Of a stretch of 64,000 nucleotides of DNA, positions 35,816 through 44,896 are shown in pieces. The DNA comes from Burkholderiales bacterium (GTDB taxonomy: Bacteria; Pseudomonadota; Gammaproteobacteria; Burkholderiales; Burkholderiaceae_C), in contig RXJQ01000010.1 in NCBI GenBank assembly GCA_003963115.1, positions 1 to 64,000 on the forward strand, given 5' to 3'. Positions within the stretch are counted from its first letter, which is position 1; the number at the start of each line of letters is the position of its first letter. The translations under genes were made by a program, and so were the position numbers. A model generated the notes under the pieces. It saw only the letters and a program-made list of their open reading frames with translations, was not told the DNA's origin and made no database searches.

Positions 35816-36721
35816 ATGGACAAGATCAAGGCAATGGAAGCCTTTGTGCGCGTGGTCGATACGGGCGGCATCACCCGTGCGGCCGAGATGATGGGCGCGC
35901 CCAAGGCCACGGTGTCCACCCTCATCCAGGAGCTGGAGGCACAGCTGGGCGCGCGCCTGCTCCACCGCACGACGCGCAAGGTCACCGTGACGGCCGATGG
36001 CGCGGCCTACTACGAGCGCTGCGTACGCATCCTCGACGACCTGCGCGAGGCAGACGAAGCCATCTCGGACCGGCAGGGGCAGCCCGCCGGCAAGCTCAAG
36101 GTCGACATGACCACCAGCATGGCCAGCCTGCTCATGCGGGACGCCATCCCCGATTTCCTCATGCGTTATCCGGACATCGCCCTGGAGCTGGGCTGCACCG
36201 ATCGCCCGGTCAACATGGTCAGCGAAGGGGTGGACTGTGTGGTCCGCGTGGGGCAGATCAGCGACCCCTCATTGGTGGCGCGGCGTATCGGGTCCATGCG
36301 CTTTGTCACCTGCGCCTCGCCAGCCTATCTGGCCCAGCATGGCACACCCCAGCATCCCAGAGACCTTTACCGTCATCGCTGGATCAACTACCTTGCCCAG
36401 GGCCGTGTGGTGGCCTGGGACTTCGCCAAGGGTGACGAGAAGCTGGAATTGCAATTCGAAGGCGGCCTGGCCGTTAACGACTCCAATGTGTACAGGGATG
36501 CCTGCCTGGCCGGGGTCGGCGTGGGCCAGATCCCCAGCTTTGCTTTTCAGGTGCATGAGCCCAGAGGCGAATTGGTGCAGGTACTTGAAGACTGGCACAC
36601 CGAGAACCTGCCCGTGCACGTGCTCTACCCTTCAAACCGCCACCTGTCGACCAAGGTGCAAGCCTTCGTGGAGTGGGCCGCCGAGGTGTTCGAGAATTCG
36701 CCTGGTTTGCGCAGAGCCTGA
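35816..36721 (+). CDS. LysR-family transcriptional regulator
   Basis: 301 aa. The N-terminal winged helix (about 1-65) reads MDKIKAMEAFVRVVDTGG then APKATVSTLIQELE, and a type-2 periplasmic-binding-like effector domain follows. It is the CrgA/DmlR-like LysR subgroup. It lies 107 bp from the divergent hydrolase-fold/RND genes with a perfect palindrome between them, so it probably controls that operon and itself. Confidence 0.9.
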   Translation: MDKIKAMEAFVRVVDTGGITRAAEMMGAPKATVSTLIQELEAQLGARLLHRTTRKVTVTADGAAYYERCVRILDDLREADEAISDRQGQPAGKLKVDMTTSMASLLMRDAIPDFLMRYPDIALELGCTDRPVNMVSEGVDCVVRVGQISDPSLVARRIGSMRFVTCASPAYLAQHGTPQHPRDLYRHRWINYLAQGRVVAWDFAKGDEKLELQFEGGLAVNDSNVYRDACLAGVGVGQIPSFAFQVHEPRGELVQVLEDWHTENLPVHVLYPSNRHLSTKVQAFVEWAAEVFENSPGLRRA

Positions 36722-36749
36722 CCCCGCGCAGTTCAGGCTCAAGTAGCGC

Positions 36750-37418
36750 TCAAGGGCGAAGGTCTGGTGCAGCCACCTCGGGGACGCCTTGTGCTTTGGC
36801 TGCAGCCCATTGCGCCGCTTGAGCTTGTTGATAGCCCGGTCGCTCTTGCAGCCTGTCCCAATACGCTCTCACACCGGGAGTGAACTGCTCGGCCATGCCC
36901 AAATGCTGCGCCAGCAGCAAGGCATAACCCACCGACACATCGGCTGCCGTGAAGCGTTCGCCACACACATGGGCTTGCTCGCTCAGGCGCGCATCCAATG
37001 TGCGCAACCTGGCCAGGAACCACTTGGCATAGTCCTGCGCCACCTGAGGCTGACGTCGTTCTTCTGGCTCGAAATGGCGATAGCGCAAGACCAGCGTCTG
37101 CGGGAAGGTCAGCGTGGCTTCGCCAAAATGCAGGAAATTCAAATAGTCGCCATATGCAGGGTCACCCACGGCAACATCCAGTTGACCCGTGCCATACCGG
37201 CTCGCCAAATACTGGCACATGGCGGCCGATTCGCTCATACGCGTGTTGCCATCGAGCATGAGCGGGACCGTGCCCAAGGGATTGAGCGTCAGGAAGTCGC
37301 GTTGATGCAAACGCGGCGGAAAAGGCAGCATCCGCAATTGATAAGGCAGTGCCAATTCCTCCAGCAACCACAAAGGCCGAAAGGAGCGCGCGCTGAGGCA
37401 ATGAAATAGTTCAATCAT
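36750..37418 (-). CDS. Glutathione S-transferase family protein
   Basis: 222 aa. It has an N-terminal thioredoxin-like domain (SARSFRPLWLLEELALPY, cis-Pro in LGTVPLML, SESAAMCQYLASRYG for glutathione contacts) and an all-helical C-terminal domain (FTAADVSVGYALLLAQHLG). It likely conjugates or isomerises electrophilic compounds with glutathione. It converges on the LysR gene, 28 bp away. Confidence 0.88.
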   Translation of the reverse strand: MIELFHCLSARSFRPLWLLEELALPYQLRMLPFPPRLHQRDFLTLNPLGTVPLMLDGNTRMSESAAMCQYLASRYGTGQLDVAVGDPAYGDYLNFLHFGEATLTFPQTLVLRYRHFEPEERRQPQVAQDYAKWFLARLRTLDARLSEQAHVCGERFTAADVSVGYALLLAQHLGMAEQFTPGVRAYWDRLQERPGYQQAQAAQWAAAKAQGVPEVAAPDLRP

Positions 37419-37645
37419 GTCATGAGCTTATACGGATATGCCGCTGCAATCGCTCAGATCAAGGATGAGGGCATCCGAAAACCCGAGCCCCAAGCACGTA
37501 CGATGCAGCCCGTCGCGGGCAGCGTACTTGGCGACCATGCCGCAGCAGTACGTGGCTTTGATGCCGGCACATCGGCCGTACCACCACTCAACCCTCCATC
37601 CCTGGCAGACCCGATTTGCCTGGGAGGACTTGGCATGACAACACA

Positions 37646-38210
37646 ATGAAAAAGTATGTCGCATTGATGGCCGCTTGCCTGACGTCCATATCCGCTGTAG
37701 CAGCCGATGAAATTCTGATCGACCAGACGGCCGACTTCAGCAGCGTTGCCGGCGCGCAAATGAAAGAGTTCAACGCCGGTGCCATGGCGTATATCTCCCA
37801 GGTAAATGGTTCGGGCGGCGTCAAGGGCAAACAGATCAAATTGATCAGCCTGGATGACGGATATGCGGCAGACAAGGCTGCCCAAAATGCCAAGGAATTG
37901 ATTTACGCCTAGAAAGTGTCCGCCCTCTTCGGTATTCGCGGCACCGACCCGACCGAAGCCGTGATGAAGGTGACCGAAGCTGCCGGCGTGCCCGTGATTG
38001 CCCCCCGTGACAGGTGCCGACTCCGTGCGCAAGAGCCCTTTGACCTTCCCAGTGCGGGCCAGCTACCGCAGCGAGATCGAGGCCATGCTGTACCACATCG
38101 CCTTCATGCCCAGCAAGGTCGCGCTGCTGGTACAGAACGACAAGTTCGGCCTGCCTCTGGCCAGCTTCATCGAGGAGCGCGTGGCCAAGGAGTACACGGG
38201 CGCGCACCGC
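37646..38210 (+). pseudogene. Decayed LivK-type ABC substrate-binding protein gene
   Basis: The frame from ATG 37646 encodes a signal peptide and the start of a branched-chain-amino-acid-type binding protein (DYGAxxA-like region, SALFGIRGTDPT). It is broken three times. An in-frame TAG sits at 37910-37912. An extra C in the run at 38001-38006 shifts the frame; the next frame continues with VTGADSVRKSPLTFPVR and the VALLVQNDKFG region. The gene ends abruptly near 38210, about half the family length, where unrelated sequence begins. No partner permease or ATPase is adjacent. Confidence 0.8.
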
Positions 38211-38324
38211 TTCAATCAGCGCCTCGGGGATGCCGCAAAGGCCAAAGCCTCCCAAGGCGATCATCTACCCATCGCTGAGGATGTCTGCGATGGCGATTTC
38301 GGCATTGGCATAGGCCTTGTTCAA
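38211..38324 (-). pseudogene. N-terminal fragment of a 3-oxoacid CoA-transferase subunit A gene
   Basis: Read on the minus strand from TTG 38324, the peptide MNKAYANAEIAIADILSDG, a TAG at 38265-38267, then MIALGGFGLCGIPEALIEA matches the strongly conserved N-terminus of CoA-transferase subunit A (GGFGLCGIPE motif). It is cut off near 38211, where the LivK-type pseudogene begins on the other strand. It lies 12 bp downstream of the ABC binding-protein gene on the same strand, so the intact gene may once have ended that operon. Confidence 0.65.
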
Positions 38325-38335
38325 GCACTGCCTAC

Positions 38336-39313
38336 TCAATTCACTTGCAGTTCGCGCTTGGCCTGGGTGAGCAGGTCCAGGCGTGCCCACTCCCATGCCT
38401 TGGGCACGGTTGACAGCTTGCCGACACCAAACTGCTTCATCAGCTCGGTCGTGGTGTCGATGTGAGCCAGGCTTACGTCGTAGGTGTAGGGCGCATTGCC
38501 GATGGCATCCTGGAACTCCTCGTGGCTCAGTTCATTGCGGAACATGCGCTCGCGCACGTACTGCTCGGCCAGCGTCGGGTTCTTGATGAACTGCGTGGTC
38601 GACTCCACAAAGCACTTCACCACGCGCAGCGCCAGGTCACGGTTGCGATAGAGCTTCTCACTCATCACGAGCAAGCGCTTGGGCTGGCCCAAGGCCGTGT
38701 CATACGGCTTGAGCAGCTCCTGGCCGATCTGGCGCCGAATGGCCTGCGAGGACTGCGGCTCGGACTGCATCATCGCGTCGATCTGCTTGGCGGCCAGCGC
38801 CTGGTTCAGATCGGCAAAAGGCAGGAACACCACCTCCACATCCTTGCTCTTGTCTGCCGTGGTGGACCAGTTCAGGCCCGCCTTGGCCAGCTCGGCATAC
38901 AGCAGCAACTCTTGCGCGCCGCCGCGTGTCACGCCCACGCGCTTGCCTTTGAGTTCGCGCAGCGACTTGATGCCGCTGCCCTGCCCCACCACCAGGCGCG
39001 CGCCGCCCTGCGCGAAACCCGCCACGACGTAGATGGGCACACCATTGGCACGTCCCGCGATGGCGCCATCGGAGGCCAATGCCGCGATATCGACATCACC
39101 CGCCACGATGGCCGGCATGATGTCCGGGCCCTTGGCGAACACGTGCTCGGCGACATTGATGCCGTACTTGGGGCAGATCTCCTTCATATAGGACACCGCA
39201 CCGTAGTGGGCAAAGCGCAGATTGCCCAGCTGGATGTTGTCTGCCGCATGGGCCCAGGGAACCAGGCAGCACAAGCACAGTGGCGCCAAGGCACGGTGAA
39301 ACAGCCTCTTCAT
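38336..39313 (-). CDS. NitT/TauT-type ABC transporter substrate-binding protein
   Basis: 325 aa. A signal peptide (cleavage after AHA) precedes a type-2 periplasmic binding fold: IQLGNLRFAHYGAVSYMKE, then DVDIAALASDGAIAG, SLRELKGKRVGVTRGG. The family takes up taurine, nitrate, sulfonates, pyrimidine precursors or aromatic acids. Substrate is not predictable here. ATG 39313 follows ggaggaag. It is the third gene of a permease-ATPase-binding protein operon. Confidence 0.85.
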   Translation of the reverse strand: MKRLFHRALAPLCLCCLVPWAHAADNIQLGNLRFAHYGAVSYMKEICPKYGINVAEHVFAKGPDIMPAIVAGDVDIAALASDGAIAGRANGVPIYVVAGFAQGGARLVVGQGSGIKSLRELKGKRVGVTRGGAQELLLYAELAKAGLNWSTTADKSKDVEVVFLPFADLNQALAAKQIDAMMQSEPQSSQAIRRQIGQELLKPYDTALGQPKRLLVMSEKLYRNRDLALRVVKCFVESTTQFIKNPTLAEQYVRERMFRNELSHEEFQDAIGNAPYTYDVSLAHIDTTTELMKQFGVGKLSTVPKAWEWARLDLLTQAKRELQVN

Positions 39314-39366
39314 GATCGCTTCCTCCGGATGGATGCCTTCTTTGTTGAACGAACTTGACGAATGAC

Positions 39367-40143
39367 TCAACCTGCGGCTTCGGCCTGCAGATACTGGTGC
39401 TGCTCCGCCATCACCAGCGATTCCAGCTGCTCCTTGACCTGCAGATACGCAGGCGTGCTGGTTTGGCGGGGAAAGGCAAAATCGAGCGGGATGTCGGCCT
39501 TGACGGCGCCGGGGCGGTGCGTCATGACCACCACGCGCGTCCCCAGGTACAGCGCTTCCTCAATCGAGTGCGTCACAAAGAGGATGGTCGTGCCAGCGCC
39601 CTGCCACAGCCGCAGCAACTCGTCTTGCAGGGTTCGGCGCGTGAGCGCGTCCAGCGCGGCGAAAGGCTCGTCCATCAGCAAGATGGGTGGCGCCAGCACC
39701 ATGGCACGGGCAATGGCGACACGCTGCTTCATACCACCGGACAAATCCTTGGGATATCGGTCAGCAAATTCGCGCAGTTTCAGCAAGGCCAGCATCTGCT
39801 TGACGCGTTCACGCGCTTGACAATCCGGCACGCGCGTTTGCTGAAGCCCGAACATCACATTAGCCTCGACCGTCATCCAGGGAAACAGGGCATATTCCTG
39901 AAACACCATCAGGCGCTGCGGCGAAATACCCTGGATCGGCGAGCCCTGCATACAGACTTGGCCCTGGGTCGGGGTTTGAAACCCGGCGGCAATGTGCAGC
40001 AAGGTGGATTTGCCGCATCCCGAAGGCCCAAGCAAACAGGTGAATTGGCCTTGCCCGATTTCCAGATTGACATGGTCGATCGCCACCACGCCACCAGGGA
40101 AAATATGCTGGATACCGTTGAACGAGATGCAGGGTGTGCTCAT
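39367..40143 (-). CDS. NitT/TauT-type ABC transporter ATP-binding protein
   Basis: 258 aa ABC ATPase with Walker A GPSGCGKST, Q-loop (QEYALFPW), signature LSGGMKQR, Walker B ILLMDEPFAALD and switch His (VTHSIEEA). It energises the permease encoded directly upstream; the 13-bp gap indicates one operon. Confidence 0.92.
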   Translation of the reverse strand: MSTPCISFNGIQHIFPGGVVAIDHVNLEIGQGQFTCLLGPSGCGKSTLLHIAAGFQTPTQGQVCMQGSPIQGISPQRLMVFQEYALFPWMTVEANVMFGLQQTRVPDCQARERVKQMLALLKLREFADRYPKDLSGGMKQRVAIARAMVLAPPILLMDEPFAALDALTRRTLQDELLRLWQGAGTTILFVTHSIEEALYLGTRVVVMTHRPGAVKADIPLDFAFPRQTSTPAYLQVKEQLESLVMAEQHQYLQAEAAG

Positions 40144-40156
40144 GATGCTCGGTTGC

Positions 40157-40921
40157 TCAATGCAGCCCCCGGTGCCAGCGCAGCAGCACCCGCGATGTCA
40201 CAGCCAGGCAGGTGTCGATGGCCAAACCCAAAAGCCCGATGATCAGCATGCCCGCGATGATTTTGTCGGACCACATGTATTCCCGAGCTTCGAGAATCCG
40301 GAAACCCAATCCGTTCTGGACGGCAATCATTTCCGCCACGATCACGACGATGAATGCCGTGCCGATGCCAACCCGCATGCCATTGAGTATGGCTGGCGAG
40401 GCCGCTGGCAATATGATCCGCCAAAAAAGCGTATATCGGCCTGCTCCCATGTTTCTGGCCGCCAGCACGTGAATCTTGTCGACATGCTGAACACCCGTGG
40501 TGGTGGACAGCAATATCGGGAAGAAGGCCCCGATGGTGATCAGGAAAATAGCCGGTGCATTACCGATACCAAACCAGACGATGGCCATCGGGATATAGGC
40601 GATGGGGGGAATGGGCCGCAGCACCTGCAATACAGGGTTCAGGATTTTGTGAAGCAGCGCGGACATACCCATGAGCAAGCCCAGGGGCAAGGCCAGCGCG
40701 GTACCCAATGCGAAACCCGCCAGCACCCTGCCCAGGCTGGCGGCTGCGTCTTGCAAAAGCTCGCCGCTACGAAGGCTAGCCCCGATGGCCCGGGCAACGG
40801 ACGTCGGGGCGGGCATGACGATGGCCGACACCCAACCGGCCTGGGCTGCCCATTGCCATGCGAGCAGGACAATCAAAGGCAGCAGCAAGGAATAGCCCAA
40901 TTGCAGAAAACGGCCAGCCAT
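40157..40921 (-). CDS. NitT/TauT-type ABC transporter permease
   Basis: 254 aa, about six membrane helices, with the coupling EAA-like loop around residues 155-175 (LAARNMGAGRYTLFWRIILPAASPAI). It starts the three-gene operon; the promoter must lie in the 40922-41298 intergenic region. Confidence 0.9.
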   Translation of the reverse strand: MAGRFLQLGYSLLLPLIVLLAWQWAAQAGWVSAIVMPAPTSVARAIGASLRSGELLQDAAASLGRVLAGFALGTALALPLGLLMGMSALLHKILNPVLQVLRPIPPIAYIPMAIVWFGIGNAPAIFLITIGAFFPILLSTTTGVQHVDKIHVLAARNMGAGRYTLFWRIILPAASPAILNGMRVGIGTAFIVVIVAEMIAVQNGLGFRILEAREYMWSDKIIAGMLIIGLLGLAIDTCLAVTSRVLLRWHRGLH

Positions 40922-41144
40922 AACCCGTTTGTATTAGTTGCGCATCTGAGTCAAAGCCCGCCTCAAAAGCTCTTCCCTGCTTACCCCCGAAAAAGTGGGA
41001 CCGTTCTGGCACAGTCCCCCTTAAGCAAGTGGGTATGTATTTCATTGATGTCGATCATACTGGGCTTGTAACCTTGCTCGAACGTCCGCCAAGTAGATCC
41101 ATATACCGAAATGGACTACACGCGAAGCCCGGCAGTGTGTAAGA

Positions 41145-41250
41145 AGCGGTGTTTCCCTAGGGAAAACCGCATGGAAACCCACTCCCCGCACGCGGGTGAA
41201 TCATTTACGATTTATCACAACAAAGTACGAGCGTTGCTTTAAACGCAACG
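41145..41250 (+). promoter_or_regulatory. Hairpin-rich leader upstream of the diguanylate cyclase genes
   Basis: In the 377-bp gap between the ABC operon and the first cyclase gene there are three inverted repeats: TTTCCCT/AGGGAAA (41152-41165, flanked by GCGG/CCGC), CCCGC-AC-GCGGG (41185-41196) and CGTTGC-N7-GCAACG (41232-41250). The ATG is at 41299. This may be a structured 5' leader or a set of regulator sites. It does not match a c-di-GMP riboswitch that I know. Confidence 0.4.
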
Positions 41251-41298
41251 TCCGGGCTTCAAGTTACTTCGCCATTCAACCGAAAGATACCGGTAGTC

Positions 41299-42630
41299 AT
41301 GCTGAACGGTCTCAAGCACCTCACGGTTGGATTGATCGAAGTGCCTTCCATCCCGAACCCGCTCCAGGATCTGAGGCGGCCAGGTTTCGATCTGACCGGA
41401 CCGAGAGAGCTGGACCAAACGCCGGTTCAGGCCGAGGAATCGCGCCAGATCGATCGTCTGCTGGAGCAAGGCTTTCCATGGCTGCGCTTCCCGGCAGAGC
41501 TTGAGGCGCGCTTTTTTGCCGATCACGCTGCGCAGCGTCGCAAGCTGCTGCTTGTCAGCGGGGCCCTGACCACGGTGCTGTTCAACTGGCTGCTGCTGTC
41601 GGACTGGCTCATGGTGCCCGACATGGTCGAGCAAGCGCTCAAACTGCGGCTGTTCGTCTTCACACCCTGCACGCTGATCGGGCTCTACCTCATCGCCCGT
41701 TGGCCTCCGCCCATTGCGCGCGAGTGGCTGGCCACCGGTCTGGGCCTCACGGCTGCCTTGTTCAACATCTATGTGTGCACCACCAGCAAGGATCCCCTGG
41801 CTGGGCCCTACCTGGTCAGCCTGGTGCCCATCGTGATGTTCAGTAACTCGGTGGCGCAGATGCGCTTCTTTCCCGCCTTGGTGATGGACCTGTTCATCCT
41901 CCTCATGTATGGCTACGGCGTGCACGTGCTGGCCGACCAGTCACCGATGGCCGTGATGATTCCGGCCGGCCTGACGCTGACCTCGGCCATCGTGTTCACG
42001 CTCTATGGCTGCTACGTGCTGGAGCGCGACGAGCGCCAGAACTGGCTGCTGCGCCTTCGGGAGCAGATGCTGCTGCGCGAGCTGGAGCAGGCCAACAGGC
42101 ACCTCGACGAGGCTTCACGATGCGACATCCTGACCCAGGTGTCCAACCGCCGGCACTTCGATGAGTTCCTGCAGCAGGTCTGGGAGCGCGCGCGTCGCGA
42201 TGGCAGCGAGATCTCGCTGATGATGATCGATGTCGATCACTTCAAGGCCTACAACGACCGCTATGGTCATCCCGAGGGCGATACCTGTCTGAAGGATGTC
42301 GCTGCCATGCTCAAGCGCCGCCTGCGCCGGCCGGGTGACCTCATAGCCCGTTTTGGTGGGGAGGAGTTCATCGCCATTCTGAGCGGGGCACCTTTGACAA
42401 CCGCTGCAAGTGCGGCCGAGCGGGTACGAAAAGGCGTGGAAGAACTCAACCGCCCGCACGCTTCGTCGCCCACCCAGCCCATGGTGACGGTGAGCATCGG
42501 GGTCGCGTGCCTGCGGCCCAACTCGCCTTACGCCAACCCCGCGCAGTTGATCGCAGCGGCCGATGAAGCGCTCTACCAGGCCAAATCGCGTGGGCGCAAT
42601 CGCGTGTTCGCCTTCGGCACGCAGGACTGA
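41299..42630 (+). CDS. Membrane-bound diguanylate cyclase (GGDEF), first of a tandem pair
   Basis: 443 aa. A cytoplasmic N-terminal segment (RQIDRLLEQGFPWLRFP) is followed by about six membrane helices (about 75-230), a short coiled coil and a GGDEF domain. The active motif is GGEEF, and an RPGD inhibitory I-site sits five residues before it, so cyclic-di-GMP synthesis with product inhibition is expected. The protein closely resembles the next gene product, including the N-terminal segment, which shows a tandem duplication. The second start follows 9 bp after this stop. Confidence 0.9.
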   Translation: MLNGLKHLTVGLIEVPSIPNPLQDLRRPGFDLTGPRELDQTPVQAEESRQIDRLLEQGFPWLRFPAELEARFFADHAAQRRKLLLVSGALTTVLFNWLLLSDWLMVPDMVEQALKLRLFVFTPCTLIGLYLIARWPPPIAREWLATGLGLTAALFNIYVCTTSKDPLAGPYLVSLVPIVMFSNSVAQMRFFPALVMDLFILLMYGYGVHVLADQSPMAVMIPAGLTLTSAIVFTLYGCYVLERDERQNWLLRLREQMLLRELEQANRHLDEASRCDILTQVSNRRHFDEFLQQVWERARRDGSEISLMMIDVDHFKAYNDRYGHPEGDTCLKDVAAMLKRRLRRPGDLIARFGGEEFIAILSGAPLTTAASAAERVRKGVEELNRPHASSPTQPMVTVSIGVACLRPNSPYANPAQLIAAADEALYQAKSRGRNRVFAFGTQD

Positions 42631-42639
42631 GACTGCCAC

Positions 42640-43935
42640 GTGGCCACGCCATCCACCACTTTTCACTCGGACAGCAGTTCGGCGCGGGGCGCGGTGGGCG
42701 GTGACGACCCCTTGATGGGGCGCATCAACCAATTGCTGGAAAAAGGTTTTCCGCTGATGCGCTTTCCGGGCGCGCTGGAGCAGCAGTTCCTGCTGGACCT
42801 GGCCGAGCCCCGCCGCCGCCACTTCCTGATCAGCAGCCTGATTTCGCTGTTGATCTACAACGGTTTCCTGATCGTCGACTACCTGATGACGCGGGACACC
42901 TTCTGGCTGGCCGTGCAGTTGCGCATCTTTTTCTTCACGCCGCTGTCGGTGTTCTTCATCTACCTGATCTGGCGCAAGCGGGGCATCTTCATCCACAGCC
43001 TGCCGCCGGCTTCGCTAGAAGTGATCGTCGTGAGCAGCGGCCTGATCGCCGCAGCCAGCCTGGCCTTCATCCTGTCGGAGACGCACAGCGTCTTTAAGTT
43101 CTACTACCACGTGGGTTTTGTGGTGGTCATCCTCTACGGCAACATCGTGCAGCGACTGCGCTTTTGGTATGCCACCGTTTTTTCAGCCAGTGTGCTGGGT
43201 ATCCACATCGCGGGCATCCTGTTGTTGGGACCTTTTCCTGAGCGCTTGTTGTGGCCCATCTTGTCGATCATCACATCCGCTGCTGTCTTTTCACTGACGG
43301 CCAACTACGTGATGGAGCGCGATGAGCGCAAGCGCTATCTGCTGACCATGCGTGAGCGCGGCGTCGTGCGCGAGTTGACCCGCACGCACGAGCGCCTGCG
43401 GGAACTCTCGCGTGTCGACAGCCTCACGGGCCTGTACAACCGCCGGCATTTTCAGGAGGTCCTGGAGCGGGTGTGGGAGCGCGCCCAGTTCGATGGCGGC
43501 TACCTCAGCATCCTGATGGTCGACGTGGACCACTTCAAGAAGTTCAACGACCGCTATGGCCACCCCGCTGGTGACGAGTGCCTGGCCCAGATCGCCAAGG
43601 TGCTGCAGCAGACACTGCGCCGCCCGGACGACATGGTGGCGCGCTACGGTGGCGAGGAGTTCATCGCCCTGCTGCCTCAGACCGAGGCCAGCTACGCCGT
43701 GGTGGTGGCCGACCGCATCCGTGCGGCCGTGGAGGCACTGCACATGCGCCATGAAAGCTCGACCTCTTCGCACTTCGTGACGGTGAGCGTGGGCGTGGCT
43801 TCCTGCCGGGTAGACTTCTTGCTGAAGTCTTCGGCCTTGATCGCCGCCGCAGATCAGGCGCTCTACCAAGCCAAGCACGAAGGTCGCAACCGCGTGTGCA
43901 CCCAGGATGTGGGGCAGGCCGCCTCCGCAGGATGA
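42640..43935 (+). CDS. Membrane-bound diguanylate cyclase (GGDEF), second of a tandem pair
   Basis: 431 aa from a GTG start (an ATG at DPLMGRINQ is the alternative). The layout equals the upstream paralogue: INQLLEKGFPLMRFP near the N-terminus, six hydrophobic helices, coiled coil, GGDEF domain with RPDD (I-site) and GGEEF. Both copies keep catalytic and inhibitory residues, so both should make c-di-GMP. The membrane sensor parts differ more than the catalytic domains, which suggests different inputs. The stop lies 13 bp from the convergent CDF gene. Confidence 0.9.
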   Translation: MATPSTTFHSDSSSARGAVGGDDPLMGRINQLLEKGFPLMRFPGALEQQFLLDLAEPRRRHFLISSLISLLIYNGFLIVDYLMTRDTFWLAVQLRIFFFTPLSVFFIYLIWRKRGIFIHSLPPASLEVIVVSSGLIAAASLAFILSETHSVFKFYYHVGFVVVILYGNIVQRLRFWYATVFSASVLGIHIAGILLLGPFPERLLWPILSIITSAAVFSLTANYVMERDERKRYLLTMRERGVVRELTRTHERLRELSRVDSLTGLYNRRHFQEVLERVWERAQFDGGYLSILMVDVDHFKKFNDRYGHPAGDECLAQIAKVLQQTLRRPDDMVARYGGEEFIALLPQTEASYAVVVADRIRAAVEALHMRHESSTSSHFVTVSVGVASCRVDFLLKSSALIAAADQALYQAKHEGRNRVCTQDVGQAASAG

Positions 43936-43948
43936 TCAAGGCGCTGGA

Positions 43949-44863
43949 TCAGCGCGCAGACACCGGATCCAGGTGGGTCATCACATCCAGCACGGGCAGC
44001 TGGCTCATCACGCGTTGACGGGCGGTGCTGGCGATGTCGTGCCCTTCCCTGACGGACAGCTCGCCATCGACCTCCAGGTGGGCATCGACCATGATCATGT
44101 CGCCCATCTTGCGGGTGCGCAGGTCATGCACGCCTTGCACGCCGGGGGTCTCATGGAGGATCTCGCGAATCTGTTCGATCTGGTCTTCAGACACCGAGCG
44201 GTCCATCAGGTCATTGAGCGCATCCCAGCCGAATTCCCAACCCATCTTGGTGACGAGGAAGCCCACGATGAGCGCGGCCACCGGGTCCAGCAAAGGGTAG
44301 CCCATCAGGTTGCCGATGATGCCCAGCGACACCACCAGGGATGAGGCCGCATCGGAGCGGGCGTGCCAGGCATTGGCCACCAGCATGCTGGAGCGAACAC
44401 GCTCGGCCGCGGCCAGCATGTAGCGAAACAGCAGCTCCTTGGACACCAGCGCGACCAGGGCCACATACAGCGCCACGGGCTTGACCTTGGGAATCAGCTC
44501 CGGGTCGCCCAGCTTGAGCACGGCACTCCACAGCATGCCCACGCCCACGGTGAGCAGCAGCCCGCCCAGCACCAGCGAGGCGGCGGTTTCATAGCGGTGG
44601 TGGCCGTAGTGGTGGTCCTCGTCGGCCTCCTTGCGGCTGTGGCGGTTGGCCAGCAGCACGACGAAGTCCGAGACCAAATCGGACAGCGAATGGATGCCGT
44701 CGGCGATCAGGGCCTGCGAATGCGCGAGCACGCCCACCAGCACCTGCACGGTGGTCAGCACGAGGTTGACCACCACGCTGACCAGCGTGCTGCGCCGGGC
44801 CACGGTGTGGCGCTCGGGGGTGTCCTGTTCCGGGTCGTCTTGTGGTGTCAGATCCATGGCCAT
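43949..44863 (-). CDS. Cation diffusion facilitator (CDF) family metal exporter
   Basis: 304 aa. Six membrane helices carry the metal site ADGIHSLSDLVSD (helix 2) and SDAASS (helix 5). A His-rich loop DEDHHYGHHRYE lies between helices, and a C-terminal cytoplasmic metal-sensing domain follows (VHDLRTRKMGDMIMVDAHLEVD). Such proteins export Zn, Fe, Mn, Co or Ni in exchange for protons; the metal is not predictable. It is 33 bp downstream of ribA on the same strand. Confidence 0.9.
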   Translation of the reverse strand: MAMDLTPQDDPEQDTPERHTVARRSTLVSVVVNLVLTTVQVLVGVLAHSQALIADGIHSLSDLVSDFVVLLANRHSRKEADEDHHYGHHRYETAASLVLGGLLLTVGVGMLWSAVLKLGDPELIPKVKPVALYVALVALVSKELLFRYMLAAAERVRSSMLVANAWHARSDAASSLVVSLGIIGNLMGYPLLDPVAALIVGFLVTKMGWEFGWDALNDLMDRSVSEDQIEQIREILHETPGVQGVHDLRTRKMGDMIMVDAHLEVDGELSVREGHDIASTARQRVMSQLPVLDVMTHLDPVSAR

Positions 44864-44896
44864 GGCTTGGTCATGCAGGTCAGGCGCTGTCTGGGC

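Noticed and set aside
41145-41250. Possible c-di-GMP riboswitch before the diguanylate cyclases
   Set aside because: The hairpins lack the conserved GEMM core; kept only as an unassigned structured region.
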